From the NCBI RefSeq assembly GCF_022682495.2, contig NC_071391.1, positions 40,772,498 through 40,836,497 on the forward strand: a stretch of DNA of 64,000 nt, given 5' to 3'. A program made the position numbers and the translations under genes. Every line of letters starts with the position of its first letter. The stretch's first letter is position 1. The notes beneath the pieces were generated by a model. The model worked only from the letters and a program-made list of their open reading frames with translations. It made no database searches and had not been told where the DNA came from. The stretch is from Desmodus rotundus (lineage: Eukaryota > Chordata > Mammalia > Chiroptera > Phyllostomidae). Shown here piece after piece: positions 37,396-47,979 of the stretch.

Positions 37396-38039
37396 GAGAG
37401 GGAGCCCAGGGGAGGGGCGCTGAGCTGGGCGTTCTGGCACAGGCAGGCCCGGAAGACTGCCCATCCAGGGCCTTCTGGGGGCGGGGTGGGGGGGCGGAGG
37501 GAGCAGCCAGGGCACAGCCTGACCTTGAGGGTGCAGGCCCGGAAGAGCCCGGCCCTCAGGGAGGCTCCTGGGGTGAGAGGCGGCATTGTGCACGGGGCAG
37601 GCAGCCCCTTTTCAGGTTTTTTCTTTTGAACCCAGGTGGCTGTGAGGTGAACGTGGGAAGAGACTGGGGACACACGAGACTTGGGAGAGGGCTTGGAGCC
37701 TCCCATTTCCCAGGGAGTCCTTCCCACAGGCTTGTTCATGCACAAGGCGGGCAGCACTCTTCCCCCAGGGCTGGTAAAGAAAATGAGGCTGAGCCCAGGT
37801 CTGCTAAATGGGCCTGCTTGTTTGGGGGTGGTGGGTGGGGAGGATCCCGCCCTCTGTTCTTAGGCTGCAGGGGTACAGCTGCAAGGCGGAGACCACCACA
37901 GGCACCTCCCTTTGGCTCCCCTTCATCACATACTCACCGCTCTCCTCCCCCTGGACTTCCACCCCAAAAAGCCAGGGCTGAGCCAGAGCTCTGGCCTGGG
38001 TCACTCTGGGCAGTTGGGGACACCTGGAGATAGCCTGGA

Positions 38040-38150
38040 TTTGGGCATGTGCGTGTGTGTGCACAGGTGTGCCAGACATACCTGTGTGATGATGAGTGTG
38101 TGACTGTTAGGTTCATGCACATGGTGTATGATTGTGCGTGTGTAAATCAG
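38040..38150. repeat. Degenerate TG/CA-rich stretch
   Basis: tgtgcgtgtgtgtgcac-type words, interrupted. Further (CA)-rich scraps run through 38.48-38.95 kb, including many 'acaca' and 'tgtgcaca' words. This is low-complexity DNA and explains the open frames on both strands there. Confidence 0.7.
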
Positions 38151-38330
38151 AGTGTTCAAATCTTGATTGTACCACTTTCAAGCTATGTGTCTCTGGTTAA
38201 GCTACTAAACATCCTGTAACTCATTTTCCTCATCTGTAAACTGGAATAATGATTGTGTTCACTTCATAGGGTTCCTGTGAGGAGTATAAGAATGTGTGCG
38301 ACACACTTAGGACATTTAGCCTGAACCCCC
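38148..38330 (+). repeat. MIR SINE
   Basis: 'gtgttcaaatcttgattgta', 'caagctatgtgtctctggtt', 'ttttcctcatctgtaaactg' and 'cttcatagggttcctgtgag' follow MIR order. Confidence 0.85.
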
Positions 38331-39064
38331 TTCCCTTCTCTACTACTCTGTTTGCTTGGTGAACTCCTCCTCATTCTTCAATACCCAGAAGAAGGTCAGG
38401 CAGCATCAGGTCTATGTAACAGTGCTCGAAGATCCACCCTTCAGAACCTCAGTATCCAAAAACAGAGAGAGGAGCCTCTGCTCCCTGCCACACACCCACA
38501 CAGCAATGGGAGGGCTCCGCTGGCCAGGGCGCCTCACGTCAGCACACAGATACACAAGTAAGCACGCACCCGTGTAATGATGCAGCCAGACTGAACGTAC
38601 ACCCACATACCCACGCACAATCCATGTAGATAGGCACAAATACTTTATGTTCTTAGTATTCACAGATAGAGGATTCACACACCTAGTGTTTGCACACACA
38701 CAGTGTGCACAGATGTAAGCTCTACATTGTATGCACACATAGCATAGAAGCATAATTTACACATGTACACTTTGTGCACAGATAGGACACATGTACAGTA
38801 CTTGGCACAAATATATAAGACTTATACTTTGTACACATAGAGACCTGTATACACAATATGCATGTGTGCACATGTGTACACATGCGGCTTATACCAGTGA
38901 ACGATGGACATGCTGTTTATACACAGGGCAATGCAAAGAGAATTAGTGCATGTGCTTGTACACACCCAGCCACACAGAGGCCTGCACTGTTACCCTGGGG
39001 AAAGCCGCCCTGAGCCGATGCCCCTCCCTTTCACCTTCAGCGCTGAAGGCTGCATGGGACCCAC

Positions 39065-39140
39065 AGATGGGGAATTAATTGGTGTCATTAACATGTGGAG
39101 ATGATAATGACTTCCCATCGATCCCAGTGGCAGGCGCTTG
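39065..39140. promoter_or_regulatory. Candidate conserved non-coding element B
   Basis: A short AT-rich block: 'ggggaattaattggtgtcat', 'taacatgtggagatgataat' and 'cttcccatcgatcccag'. It contains AATTAATT, a CAT-GTG E-box-like word and GATAA, tightly packed in GC-rich flanks. No repeat match. Confidence 0.35.
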
Positions 39141-39617
39141 GCCACTCCGAGGAGGTGGAGCTGGGAGCTCAGGACTAGGGGCCGGGCCTCCCTTGGAGAG
39201 CTCTGACCTTTGGTGGCCACTCCAGGAATTCCTGTTGTTCCCTCCACCCAGACAGTAATTCCTACAGAGCACAGTGTGGGGGAGGGAGTGGGGGACGGAA
39301 ATCCAGGGGAGATTAGCGACTTGCCCAAGGTCACCTGGTCTGCTGGAGGACACAGGACTCCAGCCCCCCCATCTACTTTCCTGTCCCTCCCTGTCCCTCC
39401 CCTGCCCCCATTTCCTGGTCTCTACCCTCCATACCCCTGTAGGAGAAGTCTCTGTCTTCCCTTGCTCCCTCCAGGTTCTAGCTGTCTCCTGTGGGCTTGG
39501 CTCTGGCCTTTCTCTGGTGGGCCCCAGATCACAGGGTGATGGGGTTCAGCCATAGGAAGGGGAAGGTCTGGGCTGCAGCAAGACAGAGAAGACTCAGAAG
39601 TGGTGGCTGGAAGAACA

Positions 39618-39900
39618 GACAGACCAGCAAACTCCTGCTCCTCCTTCAAGATGCTGCCTCCTCCAGGAAGCCCCCCTGACTGACCCCACACCTGGGGTCC
39701 TGGGATCCCCTCTTCTGGTCGTTCCTCAGTCTTTCCTCCATTGCAGCCCTTATCTCACAGGGTTAGGTCTGTCTGCTCATCTCCTTCCACATGGTGTCTT
39801 GAGCCCTTTACTGATGGGCTGTATGAACCTAACTTTGCAGCTACTTCAGACTTAGTCCAGCATAGCCAATAGTAGGTGCCTAATGAATGTTGGGTAAACG
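39618..39900 (+). repeat. L2 LINE 3' end
   Basis: 'ctcctccttcaagatgctgc', 'ctccaggaagcccccctgac', 'gcagcccttatctcacaggg' and 'aatagtaggtgcctaatgaa' followed by 'tgttgggta' follow the L2 3' end. The tail 'cctaatgaatgttgg' is typical. Confidence 0.8.
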
Positions 39901-40194
39901 GAGATAGGCTCAGAAAGACAGACAGACAGACAGAGAGGCACAGACCCGAGCTGGAGAGCATGTGCTCTAGGCCATGGTGAGTGGACAGGTAGCCCCTGAC
40001 CTTGCAGGCTGGCCTGGGACCCAGTGTTCTGCAGAGAGTCTGGACTCTCTGGGGTCCCTTCCAGGCTGTGGGGTCCCCCTTCCCATCTTGCCCTCACAGG
40101 AGAGGAGTCTGCGGGAGAGTAGCTGTGGGTCCTGCTGCTGGGAGTGGGGCTGGAAAGTGGCAGTGGCCAGGAGGGGGTGCCTGTGCTGACAAAG

Positions 40195-40255
40195 CCAAGT
40201 ACGGGATGTTCATGGCAGCCTTGTTCATGATTTTAATGGGACCCAAAGATAGGAC
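40195..40255 (+). repeat. Short L1 3' fragment
   Basis: 'gggatgttcatggcagcctt' and 'gttcatgattttaatgggac' resemble the old L1 'ttcacagcagccttattcac' region, a piece of about 60 bases. The same segment appears at 40.97 kb. Confidence 0.4.
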
Positions 40256-40369
40256 TCAGACTGAGGATTCAGACGTGGACACAGAGTCTGAGCTCATCCC
40301 AGTTGCCCCCCAGAAGCCCGGCCTGGGCCAGGCCCCTGGGGTCACCCCCAGACTGCCTGGTTGCACTGA

Positions 40370-40450
40370 ATTTGTTACTGTCACCGCATTTCCAGAGCTT
40401 CTAATGAGCTGCTAATGAGCTGTCAGCTAATTATGAGAATTAAATGGGGC
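40370..40450. promoter_or_regulatory. Candidate conserved non-coding element C (clustered TAAT cores)
   Basis: Within 45 bases the word taatgagct occurs twice (40403-40411 and 40414-40422), followed by 'gtcagctaattatgag' and 'aattaaatggg'. That gives at least four ATTA/TAAT homeodomain cores. GC-rich flanks, no repeat match. Confidence 0.4.
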
Positions 40451-40684
40451 AGCCAGGCTGGGCTGAACTTTTACTGAAAGCTTCTGGAGTATCCGGAGGA
40501 GGGAAGGTTCCGCCATCAGCCTCCTGGCCCCACACACCGGATTTGACCTCAGCCCCCATGTGCATGGGGTGGAGGTGGCTGACAACAGAGAGAGCGAGCG
40601 AGAGCCCCAGCAGACTAGAATTAGGCAAGTTCCAGCCTCCTGGCCAGGAGGGGCTGCCTGCTTGAGGGCAGCTGAGGGGCCCCA

Positions 40685-40800
40685 GGGGCCTGACTCTCTG
40701 TGACCTTGGGCAAGTCCCCCGGGTCTAGAGTCTATCTTCCTGTCTGTGAAATGGGCCAGGGGGAGGGCAAGGGCTGAACGAGATCATCCCTGCAGGCCCT
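40685..40800 (+). repeat. MIR fragment
   Basis: 'ctgtgaccttgggcaagtcc', 'tctatcttcctgtctgtgaa' and 'atgggcc' follow the MIR core region, diverged. Confidence 0.55.
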
Positions 40801-40964
40801 TTCTCCCATCTCAGTCCACTTCAGAAGCCGCTCTCTTTACATACGGGACTCAGATGTCTCCAGCCCTGTGCGACTGGAGACCTGCCTGGGGCCCAGGGCC
40901 CCGTGAAATAATTAGTGAGCTCGAGCAAAGGGATCTGTAACTTGCTCAGGTGAGTGCACGTGCT

Positions 40965-41112
40965 GACAGAGCCAGGTGCAGGATGTTCACAGATGCATTG
41001 TTCACAATAGAGGCAGACTGGACACGCCCAAGTGTCCATCAACAGAGGAAGGGATACACGAGTGGTGATGTAGCCATGCTATGAAGTAGTACACAGCAAT
41101 GAAAAAGAACAC
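40965..41112 (+). repeat. Old L1 3' end, first half (split by insertion)
   Basis: 'ggatgttcacagatgcattg', 'aagtgtccatcaacagagga' and 'gtacacagcaatgaaaaaga' are the L1M 3' region in sense order. The match stops near 41112 and resumes near 42035 with 'ggatgaatctcacagacacg', consistent with one L1 interrupted by an insertion. Confidence 0.7.
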
Positions 41113-42034
41113 ACTCGTCCCGATAGGCACGGAGTTCAGTTACTACAGTTTGGTTAAATCATACTCATCCCCCAACAACACAGGTCCAGTTTTAGTTACC
41201 ATGGCATATTAACTGTGACTGCATAAAACACATACTTCCCAACTGGCTTTTCGGTCCCTAAATCACTATGTGAACAGCAGAGGCACACCGTGATCTGTGA
41301 CCAATCACGTCGCCTCTTTCCAAGTCTGCTGGAGATCCGCCCCTGGGCACCTGCTGTTCGTTTCGCACAGAGAAGTGCAGAGTGTGTGGCCTTGTCTTCA
41401 AGTTAGAAAGCCATGTGCTATTCCACAAAATCAATCCATCGTCAGAAGAAGGAGTTAGGCAACAAAGATGAAAGTTCAACAAAGAAATGAACATTGATAA
41501 TGATGGTATTGAAATTTGAGTCAGACAGAAACGGGGATGCTGACCTGCCCGGCTTTGACTCTAGCTGCTCAGCTGCAAGTGCCTGGCACAGGCAGACTCA
41601 CCGGCGTGGCCGGGGAGGCAGTGGTGGGGACAGGGGCGGAGGTGTCCCACGGAAAGTGACGTTTGCAGAACGCTTCACCCTTTCAGGGGTATTTCACACC
41701 ATCGAAAGCATGAAGAATGAAAGGTTGGAAGTGATCCGAACTTATAAAATAGTAGGACAATTCACCAAGACTCAGAAAAGACTCGCTCTGCATTATCAGT
41801 CACAGGACGAGAGGAAGCTGCTCTTGGTAAGTGTGTTACAAAGAAACAATACACTCAGTACATATTAGTGTTATTTATTTTTAAATTTCCCTGTGCATTT
41901 ATAACCTACAGTAAGAGTTTTTAATGTTTGGATTTAAAAGTCACAGGACATTCATCTTCCTCACTGATTATCGAGATCGCTTGGCATGATTTCAGCCAGC
42001 AGTCGTGTTCACGCCCCCGCACCCCGGTGCAAAG
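41113..42034. mobile_element. Unidentified ~0.9 kb insertion inside an L1, with a 124-codon open frame
   Basis: L1 text stops before and resumes after this block. Inside it, 41494-41868 (+) is open for 124 codons; a Gly/Arg-rich stretch is followed by T-F-A-E-R-F-T-L-S-G-V-F-H-T-I-E-S-M-K and I-V-G-Q-F-T-K-T-Q-K-R. It has few in-frame stops upstream and ends near ctcttggtaagtg, which resembles a splice donor. No domain is recognised. It could be a decayed transposase (pogo/Tigger-like spacing was considered but not supported), a retrocopy, or chance. Confidence 0.4.
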
Positions 42035-42380
42035 CAAGGACTGCTGGTCCATACAACGCGCGGATGAATCTCACAGACACGGCGTAGCGGGAAAGAAGGC
42101 AGACGCAGGAAGGCACATACCTTAGGGTTCCATTTACATGAAGTCCAAAAGGAGGCAAACTAGTCTATGACGATAGAAGCTAGAACAGCAGTTGCCCTCG
42201 GGGCAGGTGGGTTATAAACTTGTTGGGGTGCTAGAAATATTCTGTATTTTGATTTGGATTATAATACTGTAATATATAATATTATAATAATATATATTTT
42301 TATTTGGTTCCAGGCATGTATAAATTTGTAAAAATTCATCAAGTTGTACACTTAATCATAGTGCACTTTATATAAGGTAG
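42035..42380 (+). repeat. Old L1 3' end, second half
   Basis: 'ggatgaatctcacagacacg', 'gttccatttacatgaagtcc', 'agctagaacagcagttgccc', 'aattcatcaagttgtacact' and 'gtgcactttatat' continue the L1M 3' UTR, in the order expected after 41112. Confidence 0.75.
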
Positions 42381-42734
42381 TCCTAAATAAATAATTTTTG
42401 TTGGAGAAATTCTGTGAGCACCTCAGTTTTATTTGGCTCCATCTTCTAGAATTTGACAGGATTTGACATGACTAGTTTATTTCTCCTTCAAACTCTGTCC
42501 TTGTCTGGCTTCGGGGTGCAGCCCTTCCAGCCCCCCTCATGTGTTTTTGGCTTCCAAGTGTTGCTCCTTCCCTTTCCTCCCGCCTCGCTCATCACCTGTG
42601 GTGCTGGTCCTGCCCTCGGGGCACCACCCTCTACCCTGGAGCCCAAGCATGCCCACAACCCTCCCTGCCCTCACTAGGTCCAGGTGTGACCAGAGGTTTG
42701 ACTCTGTCACCCCTGTCACCTCACTCTGTCCCTG

Positions 42735-42817
42735 GAGGGAGGGAGGGTAGAGAGGAAAGGAGGGACAGAGGGAGGAAGAAAGAGAAAGGGAAGAAGGAAG
42801 GAAGGGAGGGAGGGAGG
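42735..42817. repeat. Polypurine (GA-rich) tract
   Basis: gggagggagggtagagagga followed by ggaagaaagagaaagggaag and ggaaggaagggagggaggga: about 83 bases of nearly pure purine on the + strand. Triplex or quadruplex potential; low complexity. Confidence 0.9.
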
Positions 42818-42964
42818 TAAGGCTGCTGGGGAAGAGGCAGTGCGGGGAGAGGTTGTGCAGGCTGGAGCTGCTCAGGGCGGATTTGGGCCTGATCCCCGCT
42901 CTGAAGCAGTGACGCCCCATTAAATGCCGTCCCAGCCACCCCACGTGTCTCCCTGATCAAACCT

Positions 42965-43420
42965 GGAACTCCACACTATTAGCCACATATGGCATTTTGA
43001 AATGGCTTTTTTCTGGGGGGCGACGAACCCCAAAGACATTGCTAAGATTTACATTTTCAAATATATGCTGACCTTTTTTTCCTCTTTCTTTGAGTTCATT
43101 TGTCATCAGTGTATAATTGAATCAATATATTTCCCGATCAGCCCCAAGATTGAATAAGGTCACGGGGAGCCGAGTGTGGGCATTAGACGTCATTATTTCA
43201 CTCCGAATGAGCGGCCATGGCGCGGGCATTCCGGGCGCCAAATGAAATTCTATTAGATTCTATTACACTTTTACAATTATAGAGACGTTCCAATATTACA
43301 AGGGGAAATGAAGTCATAATAAAAAAGCCCAGAGGTATATTACAGAGAAATGGGCACACTATTTTTCTAGTTAAAAACTTGATGGAAGGCGATCCGCTGG
43401 ATTTCGGTTGCCAAGATGTG
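42965..43420. promoter_or_regulatory. Candidate conserved non-coding element D (large)
   Basis: AT-rich, repeat-free block of about 450 bases between GC-rich flanks. The core 43.08-43.40 kb includes 'gtgtataattgaatcaatat', 'gattgaataaggtcacgggg' (AAGGTCA nuclear-receptor half-site), 'ttagacgtcattatttc' (GACGTCA, CRE-like), 'tctattagattctattacac' and 'gtcataataaaaaagccc' (HOX/CDX-like). There is no coding frame. Appearance is typical of a vertebrate long-range enhancer; conservation untested. Confidence 0.5.
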
Positions 43421-44550
43421 ACCTTGTTCTCAAAGCCTCTCAGCCACTCTGCCAGCTCTTCCTTCCTCAGGCTCTGCCGGCCCAGGAGTGGTCAGAGGTG
43501 CAGCCCAGAGAGCTAGCTGACACCCCCTGTTCAAGCTGAGTCCAGCTCCTGGGTCCCAGGAGTCACCGATGTGTTCCAAAAACGATGTCACACCTGGGGA
43601 AACAGAGGCAGCCCAGATACTGAACCATTCTGGGCAGAGTCCCAGAGTGTGTGAGAGAGAATGCAGTGGCCTGAGCTGGCGTGCAGGATGGTGGTGTGGG
43701 ACCTCGTGGGGGTTGTGGGGGTGTGTGAGCTTGGGGGCGGCTGCCCCGGCTGGACTCCCTTCATGTAGGGCAAAGGTGATATTTGGGGGTGCTCACTCCC
43801 TGCCATGGGACACCCCCACAGATAACTGTGCTACAGTGAGTTAGGGGTCCCTCCACCCTGTCCTGACCTCTCCAGATAGAGTTCCACCCAGCCTCGGAGT
43901 AGAGATAAGACAGGGCCCAGGGGGTAGTCTGATGGGGCTTCCTGAAGGAGGGAGCAGACAAACTAGGCCTTGAAGGATTGGGAGGATGTGGATAAAGGGA
44001 TCAGAGAGGAAGAGCCCTGAGCTCGGGCATGGGGTTGGGGTCGGGTGAGGATGGGTGGGGTGCAGGGTGATGAAAGGCCTGGAGGTTGTCAGGAGCCTGA
44101 CCCATGGCGTCATGGAAAAGGGGGTGGAGGGCAGTTCAGAGATCAAAGGCTGGAGAGTGGACAGAGGGCCAGGGGCTGGGAGGAAGGGGCTGGACTTCAG
44201 CCTCTGTCCCAGAGTAGGGTGATTGTCCCGGATAAGCCACCCACTGTGGGACAGGACAGGGAGCCAAAGGAAGGGGGTTCAGGAAGGTCCATGGAGCCTG
44301 GGCGGGGCTCAGACACCAGGGCCATCTGGGAAGAAGACAGTGATGGAGCCTCTTGGGAACAGGTCTGGGGCCCGCCCTTCCCTTGGGCCCTGCCCAGGCC
44401 CAGCTGAAGATTGTCTGGTGGACAGATGAATGGGTTTGGGGAGTTTCCCATGAGCACTGTGATCAATAGCATGATGGGTCTCTAAGTTTTTGCTTCCCTG
44501 TCTCTGAGGAGGTGCGTAGTTTCCCACCCACAGGTGTTGGCTTGGCCAGG
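43420..44550. other. Intergenic stretch without a supported gene
   Basis: GC-rich unique-looking sequence with G-rich purine runs at 43.97-44.20 kb. Overlapping open frames on both strands, none recognisable. Confidence 0.55.
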
Positions 44551-45153
44551 TGTCGTATGCAGAATTCTAAAGATGCCCCCCCACCAGCAAGATTCCTGAC
44601 CCCTAGTTATTCATGAAACACTAACCTAGGGCTGCTGTGAAGGGATTTTGCAGATGTAATTAAAGTTCCAAGTCAGCTGATTTAAAATGCAGAGATGATC
44701 CAAGCGGGCCTGACCTGGTCAGGTGAGCTCTTTCAGGACAGAGCAAGTCCCTCCCTGGTTAGCAGCAGTAAGGGCAGTGAGAGATTCAAGGCACATGGAA
44801 GATTTGTTGCACCTTCGCTAGCTAGAGGATGGAGGGGGCCACGTGACCAGGAATGTGGGTGGCCTATAGAAGCTGCTCCCACCCCCCCTCTCCCCCAGCT
44901 GACAGTCAGCAAGGAAGCAGGGACTTGGTGCCAGAGGCACAACGAGCAACACTACAAATGCAATAGCAGGAATGAGCTGGGAACAGGATCCCGAGTCCTA
45001 GATGAGGCTGCAATCGGCTGACACCTTGACTTCAGGTGGAGCAGAGAGCCACTGCACCAAGCCAGACTTCCAGACCGGGAGCTAATGGAGAGGTGTTGAG
45101 CTGAGTTGGGAAATTTGCTGTAATTAGTTACACAGCAGTAGAAGACTAACACA
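44551..45153 (+). repeat. MaLR (MLT-type) LTR, second subfamily
   Basis: Begins 'tgtcgtatgcagaattctaa' and ends 'gaagactaacaca' (TG...CA ends). Between are 'gattttgcagatgtaattaa', 'gagagattcaaggcacatgg', 'gatggagggggccacgtgac', 'ctgacagtcagcaaggaagc' and 'gctgacaccttgacttcagg'. Solitary LTR of about 600 bases, sense orientation. Confidence 0.75.
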
Positions 45154-45159
45154 ACCCTG

Positions 45160-46590
45160 TGATTAGTTTGGACAATGGCCGTGACGGTGTGTGGGTTCCG
45201 GGACAAGGCGTTGTGCTTCTGCTCAGCCTCTTATCTCCTTTGATGGTGTGAGAAGCCCGTGGTCAGGGAGCTATAGCCCCTTCTGCTGGGCCCGCGGAAC
45301 AGGCCGAAACCCAACAAAAATCTGCAGCCAACCCAGCCAGCCTACATCCGAAGTGGTCACCCACAGCTGCAGACCTGGGAGTGAGGAAAGAAATGTAAGT
45401 CACAGAGTTCTGGAGAGCTTTGCTATGCTGTAATGTCACGGTAACAGTCGGCTGTGACAAACACCTCCATCTGAGCAGCAGCTGGGCACAGGCCGGGACA
45501 AGAGGCAAGGGCTGTGTTGGGTCCTAGAGCAGCACCCCGTCCGCTCCCGCTTTGCTGCTCCTGGGCCTAAGGCATTCAGAGGTCAGCTCAGTGTCCTGAC
45601 AACCACTCTGGGCCTCTGTGTGCCCTTCCCGTTGGAGTCACCTCTGAGCTCTCTGTGCCCTGCCAGACAGTCTCCTTGAGTAGGGTTCCTCCAAGAAAGC
45701 TGGCGCCCTGCCACCTTCCTTCCCCTTGCTCCTAGGGATATCCTCACCTTTACCCACTCAAACTCTGCCTTTGCAGACACCTCCAGGGTGGTGGATTCTC
45801 TTCTCTCTGCAGCTCAACCGTTCCAGCTGGCCTCTGGCCTTCAAACTTTCCAGGAAGATGTCAGGCACCTGCCCCCAAACTCAGAGGTCACAGGTCGTGT
45901 TCCCCCAACAACCCCTCCGATGGCCTGGCAGCCCTTTCCCACCGCTGCGGAAGGGAGAGGCAGTGACCGGCACTAGGAGATTTCTCCAGAGAAATCCTGG
46001 CTCCCCTTTCACTGATGACTGGCTTCTCTCTGCTGCCCACTGGAGGCAGTGGCTGGGTGAGGGGCAAGTACAGGACTCGTAACTGTCTTCTCCCCTGAAC
46101 TGGTTGAAAACAAGTGGCCTGTGTGATGCCCCATCCCCCACGTGTTGGCGGGCATCGCCTACAAAGAGGGACACCTCCTATGTAGCCACTACGTGGCCAG
46201 CAAATCCACAAACTGACGCTGACGTAAAACTACCACGTAGTCTTCGGGTCCCGCTAGGTCCCACTGCCCGTCCAGCAGTGTTCTTCATAGCAGAGACGGT
46301 CCAGGTATTTGCATCTGTGCCTCATTGAGTCATCATTTCTCTTGTCTCCTTTGATCTGGAGCAGTTCCTCGGCCGCTCCTCACCTTGTCACTCTCGAGGC
46401 TACAGGCTGGGTCTTTGGTAGAATATCCCTCAGTTTGGGTCTGTCTAAGGTTTCTCAAGGTTTGGTACGGGCTCTGCAGTTTCGGCAGGGACACGGCAGA
46501 AGCCACGGTGGGTTCTGCTCGTTGCACCCAATCAGGTGGGGCACAATTCTGGTTTGTTCCATGACTGATGTGCTCACTTCGACCACTTGA
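45160..46590. other. Intergenic stretch without a supported gene
   Basis: GC-rich unique-looking sequence, no named repeat or gene seen. Confidence 0.5.
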
Positions 46591-46599
46591 TTAGGACGG

Positions 46600-47045
46600 T
46601 GCCTGCCGGCTTCCTCCACTGTAAAACTACTCACTTTTCCTTTGTTATTCATAACGATGTGAGAAGGTATTTTGAGATTATGTAAATATCCCTTTCATCG
46701 TTAAATTTTCAATTTATTCATTCATGTCAGTGTGGACCCATGGTTTCCTGTTTTAGTCAAGGGGCTATAAACTGCTACTATCGCTATTTATTTTGATGTT
46801 CAAATTGCCCCAGATTTGACAGTGGGAGCCCCTTCCAGCTGCCTTCTGTTCCTTTTGATACGTGCTCCCCATCATTATTTGAGCACACCTTTACTTTTTG
46901 GCACAATAAGATGTCTTAGGCTTATCTTGTACTTTCCCTACTCCAGCCCTGGAATCAGCCCTTTCTCCAAGAAGCCCTGGTTCATTTTAGTGGATGATTA
47001 TATTTAGAATTCAAGCTCTGTACTCTTTGCTATGAGTGAGTTGGT
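46600..47045 (+). repeat. Ancient LINE-like repeat, family unresolved
   Basis: 'tttggcacaataagatgtct', 'aggcttatcttgtactttcc', 'ccagccctggaatcagccct' and 'ttctccaagaagccctggtt' are words I associate with an old mammalian interspersed repeat (L1ME/HAL1-like). The family is not certain. Confidence 0.4.
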
Positions 47046-47118
47046 GCTTGCAGGCTTATTCAGTGGACTGAGCTAAGGAATATATGAATAGATCAATCAA
47101 TAGATACATTTATATCTA

Positions 47119-47866
47119 TGAGCCCTGTCCAGAAAGTATCCAGCCATGTACTATGAAAAATAAAGACATTGATTGAAGAAGATACAAGAAACATGGTACA
47201 CAGGACAATGATGCCTCAGTCCCCTTCAAAGACCTCACACCATTCTCCTGATGTCATTAGCAACTTCAGCATGATGTGCCTTCTGCTCTGGTAGCAGAAG
47301 CCGTGGAACGAATTTTGCCACCACATGTTTCATGCCAAGGTCCTGCATCAGCATCTCGGACACAGTACTTTTTGGAATCCGCAGATCAGCTTCTAGGTCT
47401 CGCTCTGTCGGTCGCCGATCTCTGTTGACTGCAGCCCGTCCATGTCTGACATCCTCAGGTGCTCTGCTTGTTGCAGGCCTTCCAGTATGTGGATCACTTT
47501 CAACAGATTCTCGACCATCTTTGAAACATTAGTGCCACACTTTTATTTGTGCTGCACTCATAGCTTCATCCCCAAAAACCTTAGGAATCATCTGAATAGT
47601 TTCTGTGGAGAAATGTTCAAGCTTAATGCAAAATTTGGTGCAGATTCCTTGCTCTACTCACTTAGTCATTTTGAATGCAACGGCCACACAGTACACATGC
47701 TCACTTAACAGGGTCTACGGCCCCCACTGACTAGTACAGTGAAGTCGTCATTGTTTGAAGATGCGCATTCCAGTCCACTCTCCTTGGCTGCCAGGTACAT
47801 CAATGTCGCATAAACCATTCTCATTATATTAACAATGGCTGGACTTTTTCTGGACAGACCTCGTTG
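47119..47866 (-). mobile_element. Internally deleted mariner-family DNA transposon
   Basis: Terminal inverted repeats: the left end has CTGTCCAGAAA then TCCAGCCAT (47125-47147), the right end the same in reverse (47835-47857), 20 of 23 identical. Length is about 745 bases, short for an autonomous mariner of about 1.3 kb. Inside, the minus strand carries a mariner transposase N-terminal domain but no DDE/DDD catalytic region. Candidate TA flanks exist but the duplication is not clean. It is a non-autonomous (MITE-like) derivative. Confidence 0.85.
47235..47669 (-). pseudogene. Mariner transposase N-terminal remnant (two internal stops)
   Basis: A single frame of 145 codons runs on the minus strand, M-T-K-stop-V-E-Q near the start, then F-S-T-E-T-I-Q-M-I-P-K-V-F-G-D-E-A-M-S, W-H-stop-C-F-K-D-G-R-E-S-V-E-S-D, G-R-P-A-T-S and V-P-R-L-L-L-P-E-Q-K-A-H-H. 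F-K-D-G-R-E-S-V and G-R-P-x-T-S are hallmark words of the mariner paired helix-turn-helix DNA-binding domain (HTH_48). The frame stops before any catalytic Asp block. Dead gene; no frameshift seen, only two nonsense codons. Confidence 0.85.
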
Positions 47867-47879
47867 TATATTTTACCAT

Positions 47880-47975
47880 CTATCAGTTATCTATCAATCT
47901 ATCATCACTTCTCTCACTCTCTCTCTTATCTATCAATTATCTCTATCTCTGTCATCTATATCTCTATAGAAAACT
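47880..47975. repeat. Degenerate (TATC)n / (CT)n microsatellite
   Basis: tatcagttatctatcaatct and later ctctcactctctctcttatc: about 95 bases of interrupted tetranucleotide and CT repeat directly after the mariner. Confidence 0.8.
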
Positions 47976-47979
47976 GCAC

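Noticed and set aside
38480..38950. Possible CRISPR-like or tandem array because of repeated acacaca words
   Set aside because: Spacing is irregular and words are simple CA/TG microsatellite scraps; the genome is a vertebrate.
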